Positions 1 to 7,668 are shown, counted from the stretch's first letter. The stretch is 37,558 nt of DNA from Parcubacteria group bacterium (GCA_013204395.1 JABMNZ010000011.1:1-37558), one strand, 5' to 3'. The notes: generated by a model not told the origin, from the letters alone. A program made the numbers and translations.

Positions 1-63
1 CCTCAATAGCAGATCATTCTGCCACTGACGGGGTCAACGTTCGAGCCTTCGTACAGGCTCTTG

Positions 64-534
64 CTAGTTCTTGCACCGATCCGGCCTGAAGGCCTCAGCG
101 ATCTTGGTGCAGTCCAGCGGCTTGGGCGCGCCCTGAGAAGAGCTCGCTGTGGTGCCTGTAGGGTTCACGGGCATGGTGTACTGACCGGTGGCCAGCTTCC
201 CGATCTGTTCTGCCCAGGTGATACCCAGGAAGAAGACGATGGTCAGCGGGAGGCCGTACTGGATCCAGGGGGACTTCTTGTTCCCCTTGGCGGTGACCAG
301 CTTGGAGGCTGTGAAGACTGCTCCGGCTGTTCCGAAGATTTCAGTAAGGATCCGGAGATCCGAGGGGACACCCGTGAGGAGCATCCAGCCACTGAGCAAC
401 CCAGAGGCTGCTACAGTGAGGCCGATGGCCTTGCCAGCCAAGTGCCACTTCTTGGACAAGACGTACTTGCCCCATAGAGCGGCACCAACGACCGCGAATC
501 CACCAAGGATCAGGTGGTAAATCCATTCCAGCAT
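64..534 (-). CDS. GC-rich orphan membrane protein
   Basis: I do not recognise the family. The ORF track starts at 558, but GAGGAG lies 6 nt before an internal ATG (MLEWIYHL), so I place the start at 534 (156 aa). Hydrophobic segments lie near residues 4-22, 33-53 and 94-110, with a weaker one near 60-75, so it is probably an integral membrane protein with three or four passes. The tail (about 40 residues, rich in P, T, S and with two Cys) is hydrophilic. Codon use is GC-rich, unlike the adjacent pyrG. It has its own promoter (595-623), embedded in the pyrG terminator, so it looks like an independent transcription unit. A hairpin (GAGCC/GGCTC) lies just past its stop. Confidence 0.7.
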   Translation of the reverse strand: MLEWIYHLILGGFAVVGAALWGKYVLSKKWHLAGKAIGLTVAASGLLSGWMLLTGVPSDLRILTEIFGTAGAVFTASKLVTAKGNKKSPWIQYGLPLTIVFFLGITWAEQIGKLATGQYTMPVNPTGTTASSSQGAPKPLDCTKIAEAFRPDRCKN

Positions 535-594
535 TCGTAACTCCTCGGCCGTAGCCATTTGGAAGATTGAGTTCTAACCGTTTCAGAACGGCAT

Positions 595-623
595 AAGATA
601 ACAAAAAAACACGGTTTTGTCAA
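595..623 (-). promoter_or_regulatory. Sigma70-type promoter inside pyrG terminator
   Basis: On the minus strand TTGACA, a 17-bp spacer and TATCTT precede the 64-534 gene. The -35 box occupies the loop and the base of the 3' arm of the pyrG terminator hairpin, and the U-tract of that terminator lies in the spacer. Confidence 0.75.
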
Positions 624-630
624 CCGTGTT
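603..630 (-). terminator. Intrinsic terminator of pyrG
   Basis: A 9-bp stem (AACACGGTT/AACCGTGTT) with a 5-nt loop is followed on the minus strand by seven T. It sits 15 nt past the pyrG stop and overlaps the next promoter. Confidence 0.85.
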
Positions 631-644
631 TTACTCCTTTTGCT

Positions 645-2270
645 TTATTTCTTGTCTAAAGCGGCTTTAACAAATGCTTTGAATATTGGATGTGGTCTTA
701 GTGGTCGAGACTTAAACTCGGGATGGAACTGGACACCCACAAAAAAAGGATGATCTGTAAGTTCGATAATCTCCACAAGGCCCGTCTGTGGATTCACTCC
801 AGAAATCTTCATTCCCCGTTCTTCCAACGCCTCGGTATAGTCATTATTGAACTCATATCGATGCCTGTGACGCTCTGACACAGACTTCACTCCATAAGCT
901 TTACCTGCAATGGTTCCTGGTACCAACTCACAATCATACGCACCAAGTCGCATAGTTCCCCCATAACGATTCTCTCGAATATTTTCCATCTGACGTGGAT
1001 TCACGTGAATGATTGGATCGACTGTTTGTTCGTCCACCTCTACCGTGTGAGCCCCTTCCTTACCAAGTACATTGCGTGCAAACTCAACGGCAGCCAGTTG
1101 CATGCCGTAACAAATACCAAAATAGGGAATCTTTTGCTCTCGACAAAACTTCACTGCAGCAATGACCCCTTCAATTCCTCGTGTACCAAAGCCACCAGGA
1201 ACAAGAATGCCATCGTATTGAGACAACTCCCCCATTTTTTTACCATTGGTCTCAAAATCTTCAGAGTTTATCCATTCAAGTTGAATCTTGGCCTTGTTAT
1301 CCCATGCTGCGGACTTAAGTGCCTCAATCACAGAAATGTAAGAATCTGAAAGCGTGTAATCCCCCGTTGAAAAATACTTTCCTACAACCCCTATTTTTAC
1401 TGTCTTCGTAGCCGTCTCACGAACCTGAGACATGGCGATCCATTTTGTGAGGTCAGCTTTCTTTGGCTTAATGCCGAATTTCTTCAAAATAATATCGCTT
1501 AAACCCTGCTCTTCAAACACGGCCGGAATCTTATAAATAGAATCTACGTCCGGAGCAGAAATCACATCCTCAGGCTTTACGTTACAAAAAACAGACAACT
1601 TCTCACGTCTTGGCTGATCCATATAATGCTGCCCACGACACACAATGAAATCTGGATGGATACCAGCACTGTTTAATGTACGCGTTGCATGCTGTGTTGG
1701 TTTCGTTTTCATCTCACCTAAATGAGCAGGTACCGGAAGATAACTCACTAGCATAAACTGCACGTTATCTGGGTCGGCCAAATGCATGATACGTGCCGCT
1801 TCCAAAAATAAAATGTTCTCATACTCACCGACCGTTCCACCAATCTCAACCATCGTAATGTCTGCCTTTGCGTTTTCCGCTGCTCGGCGAATCCGATCGA
1901 TGACTTCTTCTGGGATATGAGGCACAACCTGCACGCACTTGCCCTTATATTCCAAATTCCGCTCACGCTCGATGACGGTTTGATACACACGACCCGTTGT
2001 CATGTAGTTCATGGACATCAAATCAACATCTAAAAATCGTTCATAGTTCCCCATGTCCTGGTCCGTCTCATCACCATCGTCCGTCACAAAAACCTCTCCA
2101 TGTTCAACCGGATTCATGGTCCCAGCGTCGACGTTTACATATGGATCAATCTTAATAGCCGTGACAGTTAGGCCCCGAGACTGCAGGATTTTTCCAATGG
2201 AAGCTGTTGTGACCCCTTTCCCAACTCCAGACATCACCCCACCTACAACAAAAATATAACGATGAATCAT
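645..2270 (-). CDS. pyrG: CTP synthase
   Basis: Makes CTP from UTP, ATP and glutamine, the last step of de novo pyrimidine nucleotide synthesis, in the cytoplasm. The 541 aa match the usual family length. The N-terminal synthetase domain opens with YIFVVGGVMSGVGKG (P-loop) and contains the GGTVGEYE region. The C-terminal class I glutamine amidotransferase domain shows GGFGTRGIEG, the nucleophile Cys in GICYGMQ (the more common form is GICLGMQ) and HPEF near the end. The start has no SD. It follows rplI by 39 nt containing a hairpin, so the order is prxQ-rplI-pyrG on one strand. Confidence 0.97.
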   Translation of the reverse strand: MIHRYIFVVGGVMSGVGKGVTTASIGKILQSRGLTVTAIKIDPYVNVDAGTMNPVEHGEVFVTDDGDETDQDMGNYERFLDVDLMSMNYMTTGRVYQTVIERERNLEYKGKCVQVVPHIPEEVIDRIRRAAENAKADITMVEIGGTVGEYENILFLEAARIMHLADPDNVQFMLVSYLPVPAHLGEMKTKPTQHATRTLNSAGIHPDFIVCRGQHYMDQPRREKLSVFCNVKPEDVISAPDVDSIYKIPAVFEEQGLSDIILKKFGIKPKKADLTKWIAMSQVRETATKTVKIGVVGKYFSTGDYTLSDSYISVIEALKSAAWDNKAKIQLEWINSEDFETNGKKMGELSQYDGILVPGGFGTRGIEGVIAAVKFCREQKIPYFGICYGMQLAAVEFARNVLGKEGAHTVEVDEQTVDPIIHVNPRQMENIRENRYGGTMRLGAYDCELVPGTIAGKAYGVKSVSERHRHRYEFNNDYTEALEERGMKISGVNPQTGLVEIIELTDHPFFVGVQFHPEFKSRPLRPHPIFKAFVKAALDKK

Positions 2271-2284
2271 ATGTGCGATAGCAG

Positions 2285-2304
2285 AAAACGGGCTCTGGCC
2301 CGTT
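2285..2304 (-). terminator. Hairpin between rplI and pyrG
   Basis: AACGGGC and GCCCGTT pair around TCTG, followed on the minus strand by only four T. It is a weak or partial terminator, so some read-through into pyrG is likely. Confidence 0.5.
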
Positions 2305-2309
2305 TGTTA

Positions 2310-2753
2310 TTATTTTTCCTCTACAGTTACAAGTATTTGGGCCTCAAAACCGAGCGGGAGTTCAACCGTGACAGTGTGTGTCCCCGGCTCTTTGATAGGC
2401 GTTTCCAATTTTATCATCTTCGAATCAACCTTGAATCCATCTTTCTTTAGCGCAGACGCAATAGCTTTTTCTGTTACTGCCGCATAAAGAACTCCTCCGT
2501 CGCTAATTTTTTCTTTGAGTATTAACTCATGCCCCTCTAGTTGAGTTGCAAGATCTCCTGTAACAGATAATTCTTTATGTGTATCTCGAGCCTGCATCTT
2601 CTCTGCGTCTACTCGCTTTTTCATCGTCTCTGGTGTGGCTGGAACACCCATGTTCTGAGGAAACAAAAAATTTTGTGCGTGCCCATCGGACACTTCCACG
2701 ACCTCCCCCTCCTTACCTAGAGACTTTACATCTTGGATGAGGATAACTTTCAT
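2310..2753 (-). CDS. rplI: Ribosomal protein bL9
   Basis: Component of the large ribosomal subunit that binds 23S rRNA near the L1 stalk. The 147 aa are the normal length. The N-terminal domain MKVILIQDVKSLGKEGEVVEV and the NFLFPQNMGVPAT segment are diagnostic. They are followed by the long linker helix and a C-terminal domain carrying the GVLYAAVTEKAIASAL segment. Presence is notable because L9 is missing in many CPR genomes (family knowledge). It follows prxQ after 12 nt and is probably cotranscribed. No SD is visible. Confidence 0.96.
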   Translation of the reverse strand: MKVILIQDVKSLGKEGEVVEVSDGHAQNFLFPQNMGVPATPETMKKRVDAEKMQARDTHKELSVTGDLATQLEGHELILKEKISDGGVLYAAVTEKAIASALKKDGFKVDSKMIKLETPIKEPGTHTVTVELPLGFEAQILVTVEEK

Positions 2754-2765
2754 ATACGATGTTCA

Positions 2766-3233
2766 TTATATCATGAGGTTCTTTAAATCCTCCACCACCT
2801 GCTGAACGTGTTGTGCGGGCTTCACGGTTTCATACACTTTAGCCACTTTACCCTCTGGATCAATGAGATAGGAAACTCGATTTGTCCCCATGTATTCACG
2901 TCCCATGAATTTCTTGAGACCCCAGACCCCGTAAGCCTCCACAACTTCTTTCTGCTCATCAGCTAAAAGCGTAAACGGGAGTTTATATTTATCAACAAAC
3001 TTTGCGTGACTTTTTACCGTGTCTGTACTCACTCCTAACACCGTGACCCCAAGCTCTTGCAGAACGGACCAGTTATCACGAATGGAGCATGCCTCTGTTG
3101 TACATCCTGGCGTGTCATCTTTTGGGTAAAAGTAGAGCAACACCCAATGACCACGGTAATCCGAAAGTTTATGGGTATTCCCTTGCTGATCCTCGAGCTC
3201 AAACTCTGGTGCCATTGTCTCAGTATTTATCAT
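2766..3233 (-). CDS. bcp: Thioredoxin-dependent peroxiredoxin (PrxQ/BCP)
   Basis: Reduces hydrogen peroxide and organic hydroperoxides using a thioredoxin-type donor in the cytoplasm. The 155 aa have the AhpC/TSA thioredoxin fold with YPKDDTPGCTTEAC: peroxidatic Cys44 and resolving Cys49, the five-residue spacing typical of PrxQ/BCP. The C-terminal half shows the usual GVWG...YMGTNRVSYLIDPEG. First gene of the prxQ-rplI-pyrG run. With SOD (11.2 kb) and NDH-2 (36 kb) it suggests the cell meets oxygen. Confidence 0.95.
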   Translation of the reverse strand: MINTETMAPEFELEDQQGNTHKLSDYRGHWVLLYFYPKDDTPGCTTEACSIRDNWSVLQELGVTVLGVSTDTVKSHAKFVDKYKLPFTLLADEQKEVVEAYGVWGLKKFMGREYMGTNRVSYLIDPEGKVAKVYETVKPAQHVQQVVEDLKNLMI

Positions 3234-3258
3234 ATTGACCCCATACTACCATAATCAA

Positions 3259-3287
3259 AAACCAGGGTTTTAACCCCGGTTTTTTTC
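3259..3287 (-). terminator. Terminator after DUF378 gene
   Basis: An imperfect stem (ACC-A-GGGTT/AACCC-C-GGT) has T-runs on both sides, so it may work in both directions. It separates the DUF378 gene from prxQ. Confidence 0.7.
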
Positions 3288-3290
3288 TAA

Positions 3291-3515
3291 CTATTTCTTG
3301 CAACTACCACATTTTCCCTCAATGAGCATGAGCACGGCTGAGAGCCCAACAAGGACGTAGATCAATGTAACGAGCCATCCCCATGCACCAAAGAGACTTT
3401 CTACGAGGTTGTAGTCAAGAAGTCCTACAAGTCCCCAGTTCAAGCCACCAACGATAAGGAGCCACTTAGCTAAACAATGTGGACCACATTTTCCACAGTT
3501 CTTACATGTTTTCAT
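3291..3515 (-). CDS. DUF378 family membrane protein
   Basis: The 74 aa have two membrane segments: KWLLIVGGLNWGLVGLL (about 17-33) and WGWLVTLIYVLVGLSAVLML (about 46-65). The motif GGLNWGLVG followed by LIYVLVGLSA is the DUF378 (YuzA-like) pattern; function is unknown. Unusual here are Cys-rich ends: CKNCGKCGPHC at the N-terminus and CGSCKK at the C-terminus, which could bind metal or form disulfides. A TATAAT box lies 23 nt before the ATG on the minus strand. Confidence 0.85.
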   Translation of the reverse strand: MKTCKNCGKCGPHCLAKWLLIVGGLNWGLVGLLDYNLVESLFGAWGWLVTLIYVLVGLSAVLMLIEGKCGSCKK

Positions 3516-3604
3516 AAAAGAGATTCATGATTTATATAATTATACCTATAGTCTATCACTACATGACCTTATTCAAAAATCCTTATCCACACACTTGACG
3601 TAAG

Positions 3605-3632
3605 TAAAAACCCGAGCAGCGTGGCCCGGGGT
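3605..3632 (-). terminator. Terminator of the 3680-3814 gene
   Basis: CCCG/CGGG with an inner GC pair encloses CACGCT; TTTTT follows on the minus strand. Confidence 0.7.
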
Positions 3633-3679
3633 TGAGGGTGAGGGTGGAAGCATCTCCAGCACGGTAGCGGGTTGCGAGG

Positions 3680-3814
3680 CTAGACCGTGGTGACGAGCTC
3701 GTTGAGGTTGGAGATCTGACCTTCGATCCTCGTGTGATCGAGGTTGGTGAGGAGAGTGGCGACGATCTCGTTGGTGATCAGCCCACCTTCCTGCATTTCC
3801 GGGTTGCAGTGCAT
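3680..3814 (-). CDS. Small GC-rich orphan protein
   Basis: Unrecognised, 44 aa from MHCNPEMQEG. The start was chosen because GGAG lies 8 nt upstream and a promoter-like ATGACA-N17-TAACGT at 3846-3874 would initiate just before it. The ORF stays open upstream to 3898. An alternative start (MLVFINV, 3865) would add a plausible beta strand, but those codons are AT-rich while the rest are GC-rich. The product ends in leucine/asparagine-rich helices (ISNLNELV). It has its own terminator and belongs with the other GC-rich single-gene units. Confidence 0.55.
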   Translation of the reverse strand: MHCNPEMQEGGLITNEIVATLLTNLDHTRIEGQISNLNELVTTV

Positions 3815-3845
3815 GTGCACGACTCCATTCTGCCTTTCGACTGTT

Positions 3846-3874
3846 ACGTTAATAAACACTAACATACCTGTCAT
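3846..3874 (-). promoter_or_regulatory. Putative promoter of the 3680-3814 gene
   Basis: Minus strand ATGACA, 17-bp spacer, TAACGT. It fits the TTGACA-N17-TAnnnT pattern of the other GC-rich units with one -35 mismatch. If it is real, the longer ORF starts are excluded. Confidence 0.45.
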
Positions 3875-3976
3875 TTTCCACACCCCCCCCAACCCCACCT
3901 ACCATGAGGCCCAAACCGGCGAGTCAGACATCGGAACAACTTTGAGTCGGCCTATATGTGACCGATCTCACAGTTT

Positions 3977-4004
3977 CCGGCGGAGCCGGACCCGGCTCCG
4001 CCGG
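3977..4004. repeat. Strong GC hairpin in the gap before pgi
   Basis: The gap 3815-4088 holds the promoter of the small minus-strand gene, this hairpin and the pgi promoter, but no ORF I trust. The hairpin has an 11-bp perfect stem (CCGGCGGAGCC/GGCTCCGCCGG) around GGACCC. No T-run follows on either strand, so it is not an ordinary terminator. The surrounding ~100 bp is GC-rich like the orphan genes. Confidence 0.6.
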
Positions 4005-4050
4005 GCGTTCCGATGACTGAGCTCGCCCACTCCAGCAAGCCCACACCCTC

Positions 4051-4079
4051 TTATCGCTCCACACCATTCGTAGTATCAT
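4051..4079 (+). promoter_or_regulatory. Promoter of pgi (near-leaderless)
   Basis: TTATCG, 17-bp spacer, TATCAT; the -10 ends 9 nt before the ATG, so the transcript would start only a few bases before the start codon. Confidence 0.5.
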
Positions 4080-4088
4080 TCTCACACT

Positions 4089-5390
4089 ATGAAATTCCTC
4101 TCAGACCACTCACTTTTAGACGAAGAGATCATCAAGCAAACAGCTGAATCTCTGGCAGACTACCGATCTCACCTTGAGGCTGTGTCAAAAAAAACTGACT
4201 ACACCGATCCAGAAAGTTCAATTCAGCTACCTTTTGATTACGACCTACTGTCTGAGGTACAAACGGCTGCTGAGAAAATAAAAACAGCAACTCTTCAGTA
4301 TGTAGTAGTAATAGGTATAGGTGGGTCAAACCTAGGGACTCAAGCCGTCTATAACGCAATTGCTGGGTCCATGAGTCTTCTCTATGACCGAATGCCAAAG
4401 CTTCTTTTCTTGGATACTGTTTCTGACGAGCGAATGACCGCGGTTGTGCGCATTCTCTCTCGGATGCCTAGCAAAGAAGACTTTGCCATCATCACAATTA
4501 GTAAGTCTGGTGGAACAACGGAAACGATTGCAAACACAGAAGTGCTATGGAAGTCTTTGGACAAACAGTTCGGCGACATCCGTGATCGTCTCTGCTTCAT
4601 TACTGATGAGGGATCTAAGCTTTGGAATGCGGCAAAAGAACATAAGGTACATCGCATTTCAATTCCAGAACTTGTGGGCGGGCGTTACAGCGTCCTAAGT
4701 GCTGTGGGACTTGTATCATTACTGCTTGGAAAAATTGATATCGAAGATTTGCGAGAGGGTGCACGCGTTGCCGTCGCAGATGGTGTCTCAGAGGACCTTT
4801 CAAAAAACCATTCTCTTGCTAGTGCCGTATGTACACACCTCCATGCAGGAAAAGGCCGCAACATTCACAATAGCTTTGTCTACGCCACCAAACTAGAATC
4901 TCTTGGAAAATGGTATAGACAACTCATGGGTGAAAGTATTGGTAAAGAAAAAGATTTAGACGGCAATGTTGTTAACGCTGGTGTAACACCGATCGTATCA
5001 ATTGGTTCAACAGACCTGCACTCAATGGCCCAGTTATACTATGGAGGACCAGACGACAAGTTTACGAATATCGTCTACTCATTCAAAGGCGACATTAACC
5101 TTGTCCCTCGAGAGCTGAAAATGCATGGTCTTGTAGAAAACATTGGTGGAAAAAGCCTCGAGAACATTACCACCGCTATTGTCGGTGGGGTGAAAGCGGC
5201 GTATGAATTAAAACAAAGGCCATACATCGAAATCGACATGGAGGGTATCACTCCATATGAGCTTGGCTACTATCTACAATTCAGAATGATTGAGATGATG
5301 TACCTAGCAAAACTGATGAATGTAAACGCGTTCAACCAACCTGCCGTAGAAGACTACAAAGAAGCAACACGAAAACTACTAAAAGGATAA
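4089..5390 (+). CDS. pgi: Glucose-6-phosphate isomerase
   Basis: Interconverts glucose 6-phosphate and fructose 6-phosphate in upper glycolysis. The 433 aa resemble the shorter Bacillus-type enzyme. The SIS domains show VVVIGIGGSNLGTQA, ISKSGGTTET (sugar-phosphate binding) and VGGRYSVLSAVGL (family signature). GESIGKEKDLDGN contains the region of the catalytic Glu. No SD precedes the ATG; the -10 box is 9 nt upstream, suggesting a leaderless mRNA. Its terminator (5401-5428) also carries the promoter of the next gene. Confidence 0.96.
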   Translation: MKFLSDHSLLDEEIIKQTAESLADYRSHLEAVSKKTDYTDPESSIQLPFDYDLLSEVQTAAEKIKTATLQYVVVIGIGGSNLGTQAVYNAIAGSMSLLYDRMPKLLFLDTVSDERMTAVVRILSRMPSKEDFAIITISKSGGTTETIANTEVLWKSLDKQFGDIRDRLCFITDEGSKLWNAAKEHKVHRISIPELVGGRYSVLSAVGLVSLLLGKIDIEDLREGARVAVADGVSEDLSKNHSLASAVCTHLHAGKGRNIHNSFVYATKLESLGKWYRQLMGESIGKEKDLDGNVVNAGVTPIVSIGSTDLHSMAQLYYGGPDDKFTNIVYSFKGDINLVPRELKMHGLVENIGGKSLENITTAIVGGVKAAYELKQRPYIEIDMEGITPYELGYYLQFRMIEMMYLAKLMNVNAFNQPAVEDYKEATRKLLKG

Positions 5391-5400
5391 CAATAGATGG

Positions 5401-5428
5401 GAGTCGGGCTTGACCCGTCTCTTTTTTT
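5401..5428 (+). terminator. Terminator of pgi overlapping next promoter
   Basis: GAGTCGGG and CCCGTCTC pair (one T-T mismatch) around CTTGA, followed by seven T. The loop contains most of the -35 box TTGACC. Confidence 0.85.
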
Positions 5429-5438
5429 ACTCTACCCT
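5410..5438 (+). promoter_or_regulatory. Promoter embedded in pgi terminator
   Basis: TTGACC, 17-bp spacer made of the terminator 3' arm and T-run, then TACCCT. It drives the 5475-6320 gene and rules out the ORF-track start at 5397. Confidence 0.75.
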
Positions 5439-5474
5439 CATCGCCTGCAATCAAACCGCAGAGAAAGGGTCTGT

Positions 5475-6320
5475 ATGACGGACCAACGCTGGCGCCAAAG
5501 GAGTCCCTTGGACCTCATTGGGACCATACTCCTGATCATGCTCATGGTGAGTTTGAGTGCCCCGCACTATCAAGCAACCTGTGACCATATGGTGAACCCA
5601 GACCTTTCACAGCTCTGGCCACTTCCCCCACCACCAGACAGAAGTCACGACGTGGTGACGCCCCCAACCGTTATCACCGTTCCAACCATGACAACGAAGA
5701 CCGGTGGAACAAAAAGTTATGAGACAGCTTTCAAGACGGAAGCTGTTGAGGTCATTAGGGTGTTCATCGCCCTACACCCCGTTCCAGAACTTCGCAACAC
5801 ACTCCTGGAAGACGTTGATGCAGGACGTGTGCAGATCATCATCGCGACAGATGATTTGGAAAGCTTCCGATTCGACGCAAACCGTGGCGAGAAAAACGCT
5901 CGATTGCTCGTCGGGGCAGAAATTCCTGGTGCCCTGGCCACCAACGACGAGCTGAACATTGAGCTTCAGTCCGAACTTTACTACCGCTTTCTGATCTACG
6001 AGCACTGGAAGCAAGGTGGCTCGCACAACGAGATCTTCCTCCAGGACAAGGTTGATGACCTCGGCTTTGGCACAAGCTATCAATCGCTGTGCCAAGAGGT
6101 CTGGGAAGTCGATCTCGTTGCCTGGGAAGGCTACTGCAACATGATGGTCTACTCAGGTAGATCAGATCTAGGGGTCTACTGCCTCTACCTAGATACCAGT
6201 GACTGGTTGCATTCCATGTTCAGTCGCCACCAAGAGCAATGGACCAACGTCGACGCCAACGAATGTCTCTTCTACATGGCCAAGCAGGCCGGACATCCAA
6301 ACCCAAACGTCTTCCGCTGA
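5475..6320 (+). CDS. GC-rich orphan, membrane-anchored
   Basis: Unrecognised, 281 aa. The start was moved from 5397 to 5475 (MTDQRWRQ) because the promoter lies at 5410-5438 and GAAAGGG sits 5 nt before this ATG. One membrane segment near residues 14-30 follows a basic N-terminus (signal anchor). Then comes a proline/threonine-rich stretch (about 45-75) and a folded domain of about 200 residues rich in acidic and aromatic residues, with several Cys, presumably outside the membrane. GC-rich codons differ from pgi. It is monocistronic, with its own terminator at 6335. Confidence 0.75.
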   Translation: MTDQRWRQRSPLDLIGTILLIMLMVSLSAPHYQATCDHMVNPDLSQLWPLPPPPDRSHDVVTPPTVITVPTMTTKTGGTKSYETAFKTEAVEVIRVFIALHPVPELRNTLLEDVDAGRVQIIIATDDLESFRFDANRGEKNARLLVGAEIPGALATNDELNIELQSELYYRFLIYEHWKQGGSHNEIFLQDKVDDLGFGTSYQSLCQEVWEVDLVAWEGYCNMMVYSGRSDLGVYCLYLDTSDWLHSMFSRHQEQWTNVDANECLFYMAKQAGHPNPNVFR

Positions 6321-6334
6321 CGCAAAGCAAACAA

Positions 6335-6368
6335 CCCGCTGGTCTACGAACCAACGGGCCTTTTTATT
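6335..6368 (+). terminator. Terminator of the 5475-6320 gene
   Basis: CCCGCTGGT/ACCAACGGG (one mismatch) around CTACGA, then CC and TTTTTATTT. Confidence 0.85.
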
Positions 6369-6379
6369 TGTACGTCTAG

Positions 6380-6913
6380 CTAATCAATAAATTCAAAAGT
6401 TTCTAAAAGCAAATCGAATCGTTCATTGTCATGATCATGGGAGATAACCACCAGCTGACTACCGTGCTGGGCAACAATCAACCGAGCGGGTGAATCAGCT
6501 GCACCAGTGCCACGCAAAAAGATGGCGTCCTCCCCATCAAGCTCCCCCACCCTCTGCGCGGCGTCACCGCTTGGGTAGAAAAAACTCACCTCCTGACTCA
6601 GCCACTCGTGCGAGCTGCGAGCATCATCGATACCCCTAACGGTAAACAAATTATCCTCCTCTTCGATAATAAAGATCGTTGTCGCTGTCTCCCCCGCCTT
6701 CGTGGCAGCTTGCTCCCCCGTGAGTTCCCAAACTTCCATTTCTTCTAATGGATCAAGTTGATACCCATAAGCTGTATTCACATAACCACCGATATGAGAT
6801 GGGGGTTCTGGTAACGACACAACATCAGTTTGCTCAACACCATCAACCTGTGTTCCACACCCAACAATAAACAAGAGTGCGACAACTACAAACATGATAG
6901 GGATGGTACGCAT
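6380..6913 (-). CDS. Lipoprotein of unknown function
   Basis: 177 aa from MRTIPIMF, chosen because GAGGG lies 7-8 nt upstream and the signal sequence begins there (track start is 6961). The signal peptide MFVVVALLFIVGC has a lipobox IVGC, so it is a predicted surface lipoprotein. After an acidic linker comes a domain of roughly 120 residues with alternating strands (TTIFIIEEEDNLFTVRG, ARLIVAQHGSQLVVISH) ending in LLETFEFID. It resembles in layout the lipoprotein at 25470 (both describe a YGYQL/YGYNYG-type tyrosine-rich segment then a domain ending in a short FxxIL-type tail), but I cannot name the family. Confidence 0.8.
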   Translation of the reverse strand: MRTIPIMFVVVALLFIVGCGTQVDGVEQTDVVSLPEPPSHIGGYVNTAYGYQLDPLEEMEVWELTGEQAATKAGETATTIFIIEEEDNLFTVRGIDDARSSHEWLSQEVSFFYPSGDAAQRVGELDGEDAIFLRGTGAADSPARLIVAQHGSQLVVISHDHDNERFDLLLETFEFID

Positions 6914-6939
6914 ATATCTACCCTCATGATACCAAGCCA

Positions 6940-6968
6940 TTGACAAAACGGGAAAAAACACCTATGGT
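6940..6968 (+). promoter_or_regulatory. Promoter of the 7046-7504 gene
   Basis: TTGACA, 17-bp spacer beginning AAACGGG, then TATGGT. It faces away from the lipoprotein gene and is followed by a 78-bp GC-rich leader. Confidence 0.7.
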
Positions 6969-6990
6969 ATCGAGCCTCGAATGAGGATTT

Positions 6991-7039
6991 CCGCGCGCAC
7001 CCGCCGCGGGAAATAAGGTGGCACCCGCCACCGGAAAGG
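6991..7039 (+). promoter_or_regulatory. Two leader hairpins ending at the SD
   Basis: CCGCG/CGCGG (6991-7009) and GGTGGC-ACCC-GCCACC (7017-7032), followed directly by the SD GGAAAGG (7033-7039). The second stem abuts the ribosome site and could affect its access. Confidence 0.55.
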
Positions 7040-7045
7040 CCTTTG

Positions 7046-7504
7046 ATGACTGTGCTCCATGAGCATCCCGATCGACTTCGACGAGACGGCCGACCGCCAG
7101 GATTCATGGTTCAGTACACGATGACGCTCGCCACGAACGACGGTGGTGCCAGCCTCGTGCTGATGGAGACGCCGCGGCAGGATGTTCTCCACATCTGGGG
7201 TAAGGCACTCGATCCGGATCTCGACCAACGGTCGCAGATCGAGGGTCTCCTCCGCAAGGCCATCGCTGACCTGACCAAGACGCTGCTCGACAGCTTCGGA
7301 ATTCAGCTCAAGCGCATCGAGCTCCGACAAGGCCATGTCCCCCTGTGGAACATCACCGGCCATCTGACCAAGGAAGCCGTCGAAGCGCGCGGTGGCAAGT
7401 ACATCCACACGCACCCCGGCGGTTCCATCCATGAGCGCGAAGCTGAGCACGAGATGACGCGCTTCACCGAAGTGGTGATCATGTGCGAGAAGAAGCTCCG
7501 CTAG
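7046..7504 (+). CDS. GC-rich orphan, soluble
   Basis: Unrecognised, 152 aa. GGAAAGG ends 6 nt before ATG 7046; the TTG at 7043 in the track is less likely. No signal peptide or membrane segment. The middle looks like one compact alpha/beta domain (VQYTMTLATND, DVLHIWGKALD, then a long helix DQRSQIEGLLRKAIADL). The end is His/Glu-rich (KYIHTHPGG, HEREAEHEM), which could bind a metal, though this is a guess. It has its own promoter and a strong terminator at 7539, so it is a single-gene unit. Confidence 0.75.
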   Translation: MTVLHEHPDRLRRDGRPPGFMVQYTMTLATNDGGASLVLMETPRQDVLHIWGKALDPDLDQRSQIEGLLRKAIADLTKTLLDSFGIQLKRIELRQGHVPLWNITGHLTKEAVEARGGKYIHTHPGGSIHEREAEHEMTRFTEVVIMCEKKLR

Positions 7505-7538
7505 ACTCCCAAGCTCTCCCCTGCCGATCACTCGGCGC

Positions 7539-7568
7539 CCACAACCAACGCCGGTTGTGGATTTTTTA
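7539..7568 (+). terminator. Terminator of the 7046-7504 gene
   Basis: Perfect 8-bp stem CCACAACC/GGTTGTGG around AACGCC, then ATTTTTT. Confidence 0.9.
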
Positions 7569-7573
7569 TTACA

Positions 7574-7629
7574 CGCATTCAATGCATGAATCGTGTCTAA
7601 GTTTAGTAAATATTGATGCATTGAATGCG
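7574..7629. repeat. 14-bp inverted repeat upstream of a promoter
   Basis: CGCATTCAATGCAT (7574-7587) and its exact reverse complement ATGCATTGAATGCG (7616-7629) are 28 bp apart. Each arm contains the near-palindrome GCATTcAATGC. It ends 10 bp before the -35 box of the 7707 gene and is not followed by a T-run, so an operator or protein-binding site is more likely than a terminator. Confidence 0.7.
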
Positions 7630-7639
7630 CGTAACTGGC

Positions 7640-7668
7640 TTGACAAAACCAACTTTTTCAACTATCCT
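7640..7668 (+). promoter_or_regulatory. Promoter of the 7707-8768 gene
   Basis: TTGACA, 17-bp spacer (starting AAACC and containing TTTTT), TATCCT. Confidence 0.75.

Noticed and set aside
1-63. Promoter TTGACC for a leftward gene at the left edge
   Set aside because: A TTGACC occurs, but no TAnnnT lies 16-18 bp downstream and the window ends before any start codon can be tested.
1005-1349. Plus-strand ORF opposite pyrG
   Set aside because: Antisense shadow of a well conserved gene; composition is not protein-like.
6962-7621. Minus-strand ORF of 219 aa
   Set aside because: It runs through the promoter, leader and terminator of the 7046 gene on the other strand and reads the inverted repeat as coding; no SD.
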